27,327 bases of DNA. Origin: a virus. Positions within the stretch are counted from its first letter, which is position 1, and each line of letters starts with the position of its first letter. Shown piece after piece: positions 8,584 to 15,313 of this stretch. A program made the translations under genes and the position numbers. The notes beneath the pieces are model-generated. The model was not told where the DNA came from. It saw only the letters and a program-made list of their open reading frames with translations, and did not search any database. The DNA lies in the IMG/VR virus record IMGVR_UViG_3300021403_000554, positions 1-27,327 of that record. One strand, 5' to 3'.

Positions 8584-9279
8584 CTACAAGACGGTCCAGC
8601 CTTTTTTATCTCTTTTAAATGTTGCTGTCGAATTCTTCGTATAATCTTCTGGTGGAACGGGCATTGGCAGCATTTCCGCTATACCACGCTTAAAAACTCC
8701 CAGTTCAACACGCTGAACTGAATTCAAACTTCGGTAGATCCTTCCATCTTGTCTTAAAGCTTGCCCTAGTTCCGTGGGCTTCCACTTCCAGGTATAGTCA
8801 GCTTTGGGATAAATTTGATCAGCAGAAAGATCGGTAACATCTACAAGCTCTGGAGTGGCCAGCGGGAAATCTACTTGCTGGTAATCACAACCAGCACCGG
8901 AGTTGTGCGCAAAAGGCTTGCCCTCAGAGCCTTGTGCCATGGCCGTGTTGCCCTGGTCAGTCAAGGTTACTTTCCAAAAGCCTTTGCCATCCGGCACTAC
9001 TGTTACATACCCTGCTCGCTTGGCAATAATTGTGTTTAAGTCAGACTCGGGATCCATGGAATTTTCCATGCTGTTACCATACAGCCCTTTTTCCACGCAA
9101 TGCCTTCCTACTCGTCCAACTTGTACAAAAAGATCAACCTCCTCGATCTTAAGGGATATTCTGATCTCTTGTGCCGCAATATTCTTGTCCATTGGGATCA
9201 ATTTCTCAGAAGTGGATTTCTTTTCTGATGAACACCCAGCCAAAATACCGGCCACCAGCAGAAGTACTACCCTTTTCAT
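8584..9279 (-). CDS. Lipoprotein moron in the tail operon, function unknown
   Basis: This 231-aa protein starts MKRVVLLLVAGILAGCSSEKK, a clean signal-peptidase II lipobox (LAGC, Cys16 lipidated). Ser at +2 predicts outer-membrane sorting under the usual rule. The remainder is soluble and has two further cysteines in GRHCVEKG and GAGCDYQQ. I do not recognise a named domain. The ATG at 9279 is chosen because GAGGAGG lies 8 nt upstream and the lipobox then sits correctly; the frame itself extends further. The gene sits between tail chaperone and tape measure, normally adjacent genes, and has its own promoter and terminator, the hallmark of a moron. Phage lipoproteins of this kind often block superinfecting phage at the receptor (for example T5 Llp), so exclusion or lysogenic conversion is the leading guess. 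Confidence 0.82.
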   Translation of the reverse strand: MKRVVLLLVAGILAGCSSEKKSTSEKLIPMDKNIAAQEIRISLKIEEVDLFVQVGRVGRHCVEKGLYGNSMENSMDPESDLNTIIAKRAGYVTVVPDGKGFWKVTLTDQGNTAMAQGSEGKPFAHNSGAGCDYQQVDFPLATPELVDVTDLSADQIYPKADYTWKWKPTELGQALRQDGRIYRSLNSVQRVELGVFKRGIAEMLPMPVPPEDYTKNSTATFKRDKKGWTVL

Positions 9280-9301
9280 TCGCCCCTCCTCAAAAGGCCG
9301 T

Positions 9302-9331
9302 ATAGTACTATCCATCTGCAATTTCAGTCAA
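9302..9331 (-). promoter_or_regulatory. Sigma70-like promoter of the lipoprotein moron
   Basis: On the minus strand TTGACT (9326-9331, 5 of 6 to consensus) and TACTAT (9302-9307, 4 of 6) are separated by 18 nt. A start site is expected near 9294, about 15 nt before the ATG, with the GAGGAGG ribosome site in between. The promoter begins immediately after the end of the tail chaperone frame. Confidence 0.65.
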
Positions 9332-9350
9332 CAAAAATAGTAGAACTATT
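9302..9350 (-). promoter_or_regulatory. Twin operator-like palindromes around the moron promoter
   Basis: Two inverted repeats share the half-site ATAGT/ACTAT. AATAGTAGAACTATT (9336-9350) lies just upstream of the -35 box, and ATAGTACTAT (9302-9311) overlaps the -10 box. Their centres are about 36.5 bp apart. The layout fits a dimeric repressor binding two sites, which would keep the moron off or link it to the lysogenic state. No regulator is visible in the window. The upstream repeat followed by TTTTTG could also act as a weak terminator of the chaperone message. Confidence 0.45.
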
Positions 9351-9678
9351 GCGTCCGATAGATGGAAGGAAGTTTGCCCAAAGATGATCCTCCAACAGAG
9401 GCGACTGCGTGCGATAGCTCAAGAAGCTGGCTGGAAGGTGCCTTCTCTTGTTTGATCTTTTGTCTACCACCAGTGAGATAAGCTGACACCAATACATGGG
9501 TTGGAGGATAGTCCTGCCAATAAGCCATTAAATCATTTAAGTCCCAAAGCGTGAGCTGTTCAATCTGGGCGAAAGTCCATCCGGTAGCGGTTGCGACATG
9601 GCCAAAAATAAATGGCCAATCAACTATGCCGGTACCGGAGTTGGTTCCCCCGCAGGCGCCTTTTTGAGTCCGGATACC
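9346..9678 (-). CDS. Frameshift extension of the tail assembly chaperone (GT product)
   Basis: This frame has no strong start of its own. It is open from an in-frame TGA at 9679-9681 to the TAG at 9346 and is -1 relative to the upstream chaperone gene. Its translation (DWPFIFGHVATATGWTFAQI, then EQLTLWDLNDLMAYW and DYPPTHVLVSAYL) closely resembles the second half of siphophage tail chaperones, including the 'GWT...L.L.DL..L..YW....P' pattern. An ATG at 9528 would yield only the last 60 residues and would split this conserved region. I therefore read it as the T part of a G-GT pair made by a programmed -1 frameshift, giving a fusion of about 194 aa. The stop lies inside an operator-like palindrome at the edge of the moron. 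Confidence 0.78.
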   Translation of the reverse strand, partial: GIRTQKGACGGTNSGTGIVDWPFIFGHVATATGWTFAQIEQLTLWDLNDLMAYWQDYPPTHVLVSAYLTGGRQKIKQEKAPSSQLLELSHAVASVGGSSLGKLPSIYRTQ

Positions 9679-9929
9679 TCAAGCACAGCGTTGAAAAGCG
9701 CATTGAAATCATCGAAAGTGAGGCCATTCTCAAGCTGCTCCGAAGAGAGATCCTGATGCACTTTACGAACGGCATTGAGAACCACCGGTAAGTAACGCAG
9801 GAGAGCTGCCAGTCCGGAATTATCAGATTTTTCCTGGAACAAAGAATCGAGCTGGCGTAATTCGCCGAGTGTGAGAGAAGAGACAGTAAGCTGTCCCATG
9901 GAAGTAGCTATTGTTTGTTGCTTAAGCAT
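9624..9929 (-). CDS. Tail assembly chaperone, short (G-like) product
   Basis: This 101-aa acidic helical protein lies between the tail-tube gene and the tape measure, the invariant position of the lambda G/GT-type chaperones that coat the tape measure before tube polymerisation. Sequence features are LTVSSLTLGELRQLDSLF and a helical repeat that includes LSSEQLENGLTFDDFNALF, ending in a Pro/Ala linker (PAGEPTPVPA). The linker is where frameshifting would join it to the downstream frame. AAAGGA precedes the ATG by 9 nt. The overlap with the -1 frame runs from 9624 to 9678. Confidence 0.8.
   Translation of the reverse strand: MLKQQTIATSMGQLTVSSLTLGELRQLDSLFQEKSDNSGLAALLRYLPVVLNAVRKVHQDLSSEQLENGLTFDDFNALFNAVLEVSGLKKAPAGEPTPVPA
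9645..9666 (-). promoter_or_regulatory. Candidate -1 ribosomal frameshift site
   Basis: Within the only stretch where both frames are open (9627-9678), two slippery-like runs occur on the minus strand: CAAAAAG (9660-9666, read in frame as AAA AAG) and GGGGGAA (9645-9651, read as GGG GAA). CAAAAAG allows good A-site re-pairing. Neither is a perfect X-XXY-YYZ heptamer, so which one is used is uncertain. Confidence 0.5.
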
Positions 9930-9949
9930 AAAAATTATTCCTTTCGCAA

Positions 9950-9979
9950 ATTAAAAATGGGCCTGATTGCTCAGGCCCT
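9950..9979 (-). terminator. Terminator-like hairpin between tail tube and chaperone genes
   Basis: On the minus strand GGGCCTGA-GCAA-TCAGGCCC (9959-9978), an 8-bp perfect stem with a GCAA tetraloop, is followed by ATTTTTAATTT. It lies between the major tail protein stop and the chaperone ribosome site. Partial termination here would make tube protein far more abundant than chaperone. Confidence 0.75.
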
Positions 9980-10005
9980 TGGAGACATGAGGAGAGAAAG
10001 GCGAT

Positions 10006-10731
10006 TTATTCCGCCGAGTAAATATCAATCACCTTGCCCGCAGCATTGGCAAAGCATTCAAAGTCAAACTCAGGAATCAGAAAATCTTCCTGCTTGGTAG
10101 CAAAGCTCAGCTTTGACGCCATGGCGGAATAGATCAGGACACCAAATTGCTGATTGTTGTAAACCTGGTCCAGAAGGATCTGGATGGTCGGTGCAAAGCC
10201 CATCAGCTGGTTACTGATGTTTGCCTGCGTGCCAACGCCAGCAGCAGCGAAGGTATAAGAGATCAGAACAACCTGGGTATTGTCACCCGTGTTGAAGGTG
10301 TATGTGCTGCCAGTCTGAGAATACTGGCCGACTGTAGGCGCGGATGCAACCTTGGTAAGAGGCAATCCTGTCGCCTGATAAATCACACCCAGGTCTGTGA
10401 CGGGCGTGCTTGTGGCGGTGGCAGCGCCGGTGGCGACGGTGTGCTGCTCGTCCAGCGCTGTCTGTACCATGCCGCTGCCCATGGTCTGTCCGAAGAAAAG
10501 ATCGTTCAACTGCTTGCCGTTGACAGAAGCAAATTTTGCTTTGCCGGTGATCTTGCACTTTCCCCGCGCAACCGCTTCAGGAAATTGCTTCTGGCCGTAA
10601 AGCTGTTTGACGTCACCCGAGATGTCCAGGGAGACATCCTGCAAGGTGCCGAATTTTTTGGGAGTGGGATTGGCAGCCACGTTGCCGCCAACCGGGAATC
10701 CCCATAGTGTGCCTGAGCCAAACTCAAACAT
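10006..10731 (-). CDS. Major tail tube protein
   Basis: This 241-aa beta-rich protein precedes the chaperone pair and follows the tail-terminator gene, the standard tube-protein position. Features are GTLQDVSLDISGDVKQLYG, the GKCKITGKAKFASVNGKQLN strand pair, and a C-terminal FDFECFANAAGKVIDIYS strand. Residues about 113-163 form an inserted module (TPVTDLGVIYQATGLPLTKV, APTVGQYSQTGSTYTF) also found in the tail-tip protein. Such modules usually decorate the outside of the tube. AAAAGGAG lies 9 nt before the ATG, a strong site fitting a highly expressed protein. It is flanked on both sides by hairpins. Confidence 0.85.
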   Translation of the reverse strand: MFEFGSGTLWGFPVGGNVAANPTPKKFGTLQDVSLDISGDVKQLYGQKQFPEAVARGKCKITGKAKFASVNGKQLNDLFFGQTMGSGMVQTALDEQHTVATGAATATSTPVTDLGVIYQATGLPLTKVASAPTVGQYSQTGSTYTFNTGDNTQVVLISYTFAAAGVGTQANISNQLMGFAPTIQILLDQVYNNQQFGVLIYSAMASKLSFATKQEDFLIPEFDFECFANAAGKVIDIYSAE

Positions 10732-10746
10732 TTTTTGTTTCTCCTT

Positions 10747-10796
10747 TTGGGGAGCGTGTTCTGCACTCCCAATGAATTGATCCGGCAGGAAGCCGG
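10747..10796 (-). other. Paired hairpins just upstream of the tail-tube gene
   Basis: On the minus strand CCGGC-TTCCT-GCCGG (10782-10796) is followed by GGGAGTG-CAGAACA-CGCTCCC (within 10747-10772). The second ends just before the AAAAGGAG ribosome site. There is no U-run, so these look like mRNA processing or stability elements rather than terminators. Confidence 0.5.
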
Positions 10797-10819
10797 TGAA
10801 CTTGAATTGACGGCGCGAA

Positions 10820-11272
10820 TTACGCGGTGGTCAGGATTTCGACGGGAACAACAGCAAGAGCGATTGAGCCCATCATGTTCTCCACAATTTCAATCTTGCC
10901 CTGAATGCGGCAATGGGAAACTTTGCCGCCAAGCGATTGCGCCAGGCCGGGCGTCGCGCTGCGAATGGCTGCTTCCACGGCATCGAGCAGAGTGTTGAGC
11001 TCGGTGGATGGAATGGAGTTTGGCTCGCTATCGCCAGCGGTATAAAGAACAAGATCAACGGTCATTCTCGATTGAAGAGGCAGGCCGTTCACGCTAGTGC
11101 TGGTGAGCTCGTCTTTTTGTACCTGATAGAGAGCGGGGCGATCCGCAGGCGATATTTGTGACGGATCCTGCCAGCGCCGGCTGACCGTTTGAAATGGCCC
11201 GGCCGGCGCGAGGAGGGCGCCCTGCAAAAGGGTGAACAGCGCGGAATAAATTTGTTCGCGAGGAAAGATCAT
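10820..11272 (-). CDS. Tail terminator / tail completion protein
   Basis: This 150-aa protein resembles a widespread siphophage family: REQIYSALFTLLQGA at the N-terminus, FQTVSRRWQDPSQISPADRP, ALYQVQKDE, then LNTLLDAVEAAI, SLGGKVSHCRIQGKIEI and AVVPVEILTTA. Family members cap the tail tube and join it to the head. The start overlaps the gp10-like stop as ATGA. It is the last of three overlapping neck genes and precedes the tail-tube gene. Confidence 0.75.
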   Translation of the reverse strand: MIFPREQIYSALFTLLQGALLAPAGPFQTVSRRWQDPSQISPADRPALYQVQKDELTSTSVNGLPLQSRMTVDLVLYTAGDSEPNSIPSTELNTLLDAVEAAIRSATPGLAQSLGGKVSHCRIQGKIEIVENMMGSIALAVVPVEILTTA

Positions 11273-11736
11273 TCGTCCACCTGCACTTGTTGAATTGCCT
11301 GCTCCAGAAGATCAGGCAGTGCATTTTGAAGGTCGGTCATGGCAGGATTCAGATATGGACGAGGCGGTAAATATGGCCGCTGTCCGTTTTTCTTTTTGAA
11401 TGGAGGGCGACGCCCAGCAGTGCCGCCATATTCCTGAATGGCCGCGTAGGGCAAGTCTGAGCCGATGCTGACGGTCAGAGTCTCGCCATCCGTACTGGTC
11501 TGGATCGATTTCAAAACAGAGTTCATCAGGCTGCCGCTGCGCGAGGTCAAGACGCCAGCTGTCGAGGTTTTTGAGCCGCCTGAGCCGGAAAAGTATTTAG
11601 GAATCGCTGTTTGCAATGATTGATAAATCAGCGGTGTGAGCGCCTCGTATACACCTGCAATCATGCGTGGCGGCAGTTCAGTAAGGCGTTGCTGGAGTTG
11701 CTGCAAGGCGGATTCATCCATCTGTACGGTGATCAC
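11269..11736 (-). CDS. HK97 gp10-family neck protein
   Basis: This 155-aa protein has the gp10-like pattern. An N-terminal helical part (LQQLQQRLTELPPRMIAGVY) is followed by a strand and loop ending in SDLPYAAIQEYGGTAG. A basic proline-rich loop (RRPPFKKKNGQRPYLPPRPY) and a final helix complete it. 'YA...EYGG...RPYL.PA' is characteristic of HK97 gp10 proteins, which form a ring between connector and tail. ATGA overlaps on both sides (11733-11736 and 11269-11272) show tight coupling with its neighbours. Confidence 0.83.
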   Translation of the reverse strand: MITVQMDESALQQLQQRLTELPPRMIAGVYEALTPLIYQSLQTAIPKYFSGSGGSKTSTAGVLTSRSGSLMNSVLKSIQTSTDGETLTVSIGSDLPYAAIQEYGGTAGRRPPFKKKNGQRPYLPPRPYLNPAMTDLQNALPDLLEQAIQQVQVDE

Positions 11737-12305
11737 AGCGCCAGCCTCCGGTATTGATTGAAAATCGATAGCGAGCGCGCGGGGACATCGCTCATGTCGT
11801 AAGCAACAGTGACTTGTGCGCCCATGCTGTTGGATTTTTCACCGATGCGAACACGCTGCCGATAAGCCAGAGCAAAGGCTTCGATGGCGGCTTGCTTGAG
11901 ATCGAGTGGAACGCTGGAATAGCCTGCGGTGTATGAAAGCTGAATGTTCTGCACGCCTCGATTAAAGCGAAAGCCACGCAGCAGGATGCGTCGAGAATCC
12001 CAGAGAAAGCCAGCAGTTGTGGGGCTGGTAGATTGCTGAACAGTAATGCCATCCACGCTGACAGCAGTTACAGCAATGATGGGAAACTGATGCGGCAGAA
12101 GACGGTCAGAGTCATTGCCATCATAGGTTTCCGTTAGCGAACCGATTACTGAGGCGAGGATGTGCGGGCGATCAATGTATTGCAGCACTTGCAGGCTGCC
12201 GTTGGTAATGAGGTTTTGCAGAGTTACGTCGTCATTGTTGCCCTGGTTCGGCAACCATGATTTGATCTCCGCGAGGGTGCAAAGATCGTCTGGTGCGGCG
12301 GCCAT
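11733..12305 (-). CDS. Head-tail connector (gp6-like adaptor)
   Basis: This 190-aa protein begins with the helical adaptor signature CTLAEIKSWLPNQGNNDDVT and LQNLITNGSLQVLQYIDRP. It continues with PIIAVTAVSVDG and VQNIQLSYTAGYSSVPLDLK, then helices with ALAYRQRVRIG. This matches phage head-tail adaptors that dock on the portal. A perfect AGGAGGT site lies 6 nt before the ATG. It follows the major capsid gene after a gap of about 165 nt holding three hairpins. Confidence 0.83.
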   Translation of the reverse strand: MAAAPDDLCTLAEIKSWLPNQGNNDDVTLQNLITNGSLQVLQYIDRPHILASVIGSLTETYDGNDSDRLLPHQFPIIAVTAVSVDGITVQQSTSPTTAGFLWDSRRILLRGFRFNRGVQNIQLSYTAGYSSVPLDLKQAAIEAFALAYRQRVRIGEKSNSMGAQVTVAYDMSDVPARSLSIFNQYRRLAL

Positions 12306-12344
12306 TGGTTACCTCCTGGATTTTGCGTTTGACGGTTGAATGGC

Positions 12345-12392
12345 AAGAAGAAGAAAGGCAGTCTGAGAGAGAGGGGCCCAGAACTGCCTTTC
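12345..12392 (-). terminator. Attenuator-like hairpin after the capsid gene
   Basis: On the minus strand GAAAGGCAGT and ACTGCCTTTC (12353-12392) form a perfect 10-bp stem around a 20-nt loop, followed by TTCTTCTTG. The U-run is interrupted by C, so termination would be partial. Confidence 0.5.
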
Positions 12393-12401
12393 GGGACACC
12401 T

Positions 12402-12462
12402 CATCTGGCCGGTTGGCCGGATGAGGGCATCAGTGGCGAGGTTGATCGTCTGCCCACTGATG
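12402..12462 (-). other. Two further hairpins in the capsid-connector gap
   Basis: CATCAGTGG and CCACTGATG (12428-12436 and 12454-12462) are perfect 9-bp arms 17 nt apart. CATCTGGCC-GGTT-GGCCGGATG (12402-12423) is a second stem with one mismatch. The first begins 8 nt after the capsid stop and could protect the capsid mRNA 3' end. Confidence 0.5.
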
Positions 12463-12469
12463 AAATGCT

Positions 12470-13963
12470 TTATCCGTTGGCAACGTTGGCAATCACGCCG
12501 AGAGAGAATGGCGCGCGGCAGACAAGGACTTCGTCGGCATAGACGCCATAGACATACTGGCGAGAAACGACGGGCCACTCGATCTGGTAATAGTCGCGGC
12601 GGCAGCGGACGAAGGAGACGTTGTCCACGCCGGAAAGCGGGTAAGGAATTTCCGCGCTGTTGAAGAAAATGCTTCCCGGCGCGAGGTTGGGATGGATACG
12701 GATATCCAGGAATTGCTGAGTGAACTTGTTCCAGTATTTGGCGATGCTGGCGCCGCCGAGCAGAGCGGGCTGATCGCCGCCTGAGCCGGAGTTGCCGGGC
12801 AAGGTGAAGCGGAAGAGCGGCACGCCGCCAGAGGCAACGATCTTCTTATTGATGTTGCGAGCCTCCTGCGAATTGACCCAGATTTCCGTGGGGCTGAGAC
12901 GCTTGTTGTCCCAGAACCACTGCAAGGCGGTATCGATTTCCACAATGCCGTTAGCCTGGTCCGCGGTGAGGGTGTTGCCATCGAGCGAGGCGAAGTAGCC
13001 GGCGCTCGATTTCAAGGTCTGGGTAAGGAATCCGTCAAAGACCAGAGTGTTGGCTGAACCATCAGTACCGGAGTTGGCGGCATTGGCTAACTGCGTACCA
13101 GCAACAGGAGCGCTGATGGTGACTTTGTTGATGGTGGTAATGGTGTTCAGCGTTGCGGTGGCAGCGCTGGTGCCGATGTACCAAGCGTATCCGGCTGCGC
13201 CTTTTACCGCGGGAACAGTTGCAATAACTGTCTGCTGACCGGCACTGGTAGTGGCAGCGGACGAGGCAGCACTGATAGCGGCAGCGCCTGCGCCATATTG
13301 GGTGGAAGTTCCATCAATGTTGACGCGAGTAATCTGACCGTAAGTTACGCCCGTGGATGAGACAGTTGCATTGGCCAGGGCGCGCGCAGTCAGTGCGGTA
13401 ACAAAGACGACAAGGTTCTGTCCTGTTCCCAGAGTGCCGCCGCTGGCAATTGTTGCCGTTGGAGTGGGAGTGGTTCCCAGCGGCATGGAGGCGTTGCCGT
13501 TGAGAATAATATTTTCCTCGCCAATCATCACGGCTCGCAGTAGCGACTGGACGAGGGTGGCTTTGTTATCGAACTCCTTGCCACCAGACCAGACAGCTTC
13601 CCAGTCGACCGAGCCTTCAAGGCCGATGCCGGCGTAAGAAGCGACATAATCCTGCTCAGTGACGCTCATTTCCGCAGAGCGCCGGCCGGGAGCAACGCCA
13701 AGTTCGAAGTTCTGCGTGTTCACGCCGGTAATGGCTTTCCAGCGCGTGGCGAGATCGCCGCGATCACTGAGCTGGCGCGGCAGCCGGTTGCGCAACGGAG
13801 TTATAACCGGATAAAGCTGAAGCGCCGGACCGCTGAGATCAAAGGCGTTCAAGTTACCGGCCACGCCGCTGATCAGCGATTGGCTGATGGTGGTTTTATT
13901 CAAAGCGGAGAGTCCCGCCTTATTGAGCAGATCGAAAGTCTGCTGACTGAGATCGCCAAACAT
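12470..13963 (-). CDS. Major capsid protein with an inserted beta domain
   Basis: This 497-aa protein sits between protease and connector, the capsid position. N-terminal residues 1-155 (ALQLYPVITPLRNRLPRQ, DYVASYAGIGLEGSVDWEAV) and C-terminal residues 305-497 (WVNSQEARNINKKI, RDYYQIEWPVVSRQYVYGVY) read as an HK97-type capsid core. Between them, about residues 165-295 form a Thr/Ala/Gly-rich insert (AGYAWYIGTSAATATLN) resembling Ig/fibronectin-like surface domains of phage capsids. The frame extends to 14053, but that part runs through repeat DNA. The ATG at 13963 has AAGGA 8 nt upstream. There is no obvious N-terminal delta domain, consistent with scaffolding by the preceding protease protein. 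Assignment rests on position, length and sequence style. Confidence 0.8.
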   Translation of the reverse strand: MFGDLSQQTFDLLNKAGLSALNKTTISQSLISGVAGNLNAFDLSGPALQLYPVITPLRNRLPRQLSDRGDLATRWKAITGVNTQNFELGVAPGRRSAEMSVTEQDYVASYAGIGLEGSVDWEAVWSGGKEFDNKATLVQSLLRAVMIGEENIILNGNASMPLGTTPTPTATIASGGTLGTGQNLVVFVTALTARALANATVSSTGVTYGQITRVNIDGTSTQYGAGAAAISAASSAATTSAGQQTVIATVPAVKGAAGYAWYIGTSAATATLNTITTINKVTISAPVAGTQLANAANSGTDGSANTLVFDGFLTQTLKSSAGYFASLDGNTLTADQANGIVEIDTALQWFWDNKRLSPTEIWVNSQEARNINKKIVASGGVPLFRFTLPGNSGSGGDQPALLGGASIAKYWNKFTQQFLDIRIHPNLAPGSIFFNSAEIPYPLSGVDNVSFVRCRRDYYQIEWPVVSRQYVYGVYADEVLVCRAPFSLGVIANVANG

Positions 13964-14005
13964 TTTTTGTTCCTTTTCTCCGCTAGAAGTGTGCGGTTGA
14001 GTGAA

Positions 14006-14068
14006 GATCCCGGGGCTAAAGCCCCATGATCTATTTGGTCCTTTTTGCGGCACGGCTAAAGCCGTGCC
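14006..14068. repeat. Pair of REP-like 'GGCTAAAGCC' hairpins upstream of the capsid gene
   Basis: GGGGCTAAAGCCCC (14012-14025), itself bracketed by GATC, and GGCACGGCTAAAGCCGTGCC (14049-14068) are perfect hairpins with a TAAA/TTTA loop. The second, with flanks 14041-14076, matches 18101-18136 at 33 of 36 positions. They look like a dispersed acidobacterial REP-type element placed in the protease-capsid gap. Confidence 0.75.
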
Positions 14069-14076
14069 CTTTCAAA

Positions 14077-14144
14077 GCAATGCGATGAATGGGGCATATT
14101 GCAACGCAATGAACGGGCGTATTGCATCCGATGAACGGAATAGG
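14077..14144. repeat. Three imperfect 21-24-bp tandem repeats
   Basis: Three adjacent units begin GCA and contain (C)GATGAAYGG or CAATGAACGG (14077-14100, 14101-14123, 14124-14144). They fill the space between the REP-like hairpin and the protease stop and are non-coding. The tail of the 18.1-kb hairpin copy (ATGAAATGGGG) resembles one unit. Confidence 0.5.
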
Positions 14145-14149
14145 TTGTC

Positions 14150-15247
14150 TTATCGCAGATAAACTGAGGCAGGCTGGGGTTTTTGCAGCGTTTGCTTAAT
14201 CATTTCATGAATGCCGGGCTCGGCGGCTGATTTTGCTAGCGAGGGATGAGCGTCATCTTCTTTGGTGACGGTGTGGGTGGGTGTTCCGGTGCGGGCGACA
14301 CGAGCTCCACTTTCATATGGCGCCACGATTTTTTCCACGAGAGCAAGGAGGTTATTCAGCGAACGCTGAATCTCCTGGTTGTTGCTCTCCATTTCAGTGC
14401 GAAGGCTGGCCACATCCTGTTCCATGGCGGCCAGCTTGGCGAACGCTAGAGTAGCGCCGGCTTTTTCAAGTTGCGCTTTGTCATTTGCTTCCAACATAGT
14501 GTGTTCTCCCGTTTTTAGTCCTGAGCTTAGATCGCCCGGAATTTTTGTCATCTGCGAGGCGGCTGCCATAGCAGCGGCATTGTCAGTGCCGAGCAAGGCG
14601 TCCATGTGCGCGGAGGCGTCCTGCTGGCTTTGGACCATCTGGTCCATGCAGGCTTTAATTGCGTTGAGGTGCGACAGCGTCTCTTTGGAATGTCTCGCGC
14701 CAAGCTTGGCGGCGAGAGAATGACGCGCTCCGATCTTGCTGACCTGGTGGGCCGGCTGAAACTTGCGGACTTCAAAAGTGCCGTCGGCTTTGACGGCGGT
14801 AAAGTGAGCGTCGGGGACACAAGGGTTATCGACAACACTGATCTCTACCGGATTGGCGGTGAAGCGGGTGAAGTCACCATCTTTCCAGGCTTTGACGTAC
14901 GCGCCGCCGATGCTGAAGCCGGTGTAGACACCCTGCATACATTTTTGCCAGGCAACGCTATCAACGATGCGCGCGCCAACGCGGACTTGTTTCAGATCGT
15001 CGTCAAAATCAATGGCGACAAGCTTGCCGACGGCGCTTGGCGCATGCATTTCACGCACATTTCCAAGGCTTTTGCCATCAGTGGCTTTGGAGATTTCATC
15101 ACTCCAACACTTGAAGTATGGTTTAGAAGTGTCATAGTCAAAGATTTCGCCTTCTTTATCGACGACTTCGGCGGTAGCGATGCCCCAGACTTCATGTTTG
15201 GATTCATCGATCTTGGCGATCTGGGCGAAGAGGTGCAGAGATTTCAT
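14150..15247 (-). CDS. XkdF-like prohead protease with a C-terminal scaffold-like region
   Basis: This 365-aa protein has an N-terminal protease domain (1-165): VWGIATAEVVDKEGEIFDY, then VREMHAPSAVGKL with probable catalytic His68, VGARIVDSVAWQKCMQGVYT, and GFSIGG with probable nucleophile Ser112. This is the pattern of XkdF/S78-type phage proteases, which cut scaffold and capsid proteins inside the prohead. Residues about 190-320 are helical and charged (QLEKAGATLAFAKLAAM, MESNNQEIQRSLNNLLALV) like an internal scaffold. One gene thus probably supplies both functions, and no separate scaffold gene is seen. The ATG follows TTGGAG by 8 nt and lies right after a terminator hairpin. Confidence 0.8.
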   Translation of the reverse strand: MKSLHLFAQIAKIDESKHEVWGIATAEVVDKEGEIFDYDTSKPYFKCWSDEISKATDGKSLGNVREMHAPSAVGKLVAIDFDDDLKQVRVGARIVDSVAWQKCMQGVYTGFSIGGAYVKAWKDGDFTRFTANPVEISVVDNPCVPDAHFTAVKADGTFEVRKFQPAHQVSKIGARHSLAAKLGARHSKETLSHLNAIKACMDQMVQSQQDASAHMDALLGTDNAAAMAAASQMTKIPGDLSSGLKTGEHTMLEANDKAQLEKAGATLAFAKLAAMEQDVASLRTEMESNNQEIQRSLNNLLALVEKIVAPYESGARVARTGTPTHTVTKEDDAHPSLAKSAAEPGIHEMIKQTLQKPQPASVYLR

Positions 15248-15261
15248 AAGTTGGCTCCAAA

Positions 15262-15286
15262 TGAAAAAGGCAGCCGTGAGGCTGCC
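15262..15286 (-). terminator. Intrinsic terminator after the broken secreted-protein gene
   Basis: On the minus strand GGCAGCC-TCAC-GGCTGCC (15269-15286), a perfect 7-bp stem with a 4-nt loop, runs straight into TTTTTCATTT. It lies between the pseudogene stop and the protease ribosome site. Confidence 0.8.
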
Positions 15287-15313
15287 GCTGGATGAGTAAT
15301 GAAGTACTGAGAA

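Noticed and set aside
12493-12981. Alternative 162-aa minus-strand frame inside the capsid gene
   Set aside because: Ser/Pro/Arg-rich shadow translation in a shifted frame of the capsid gene, without support.
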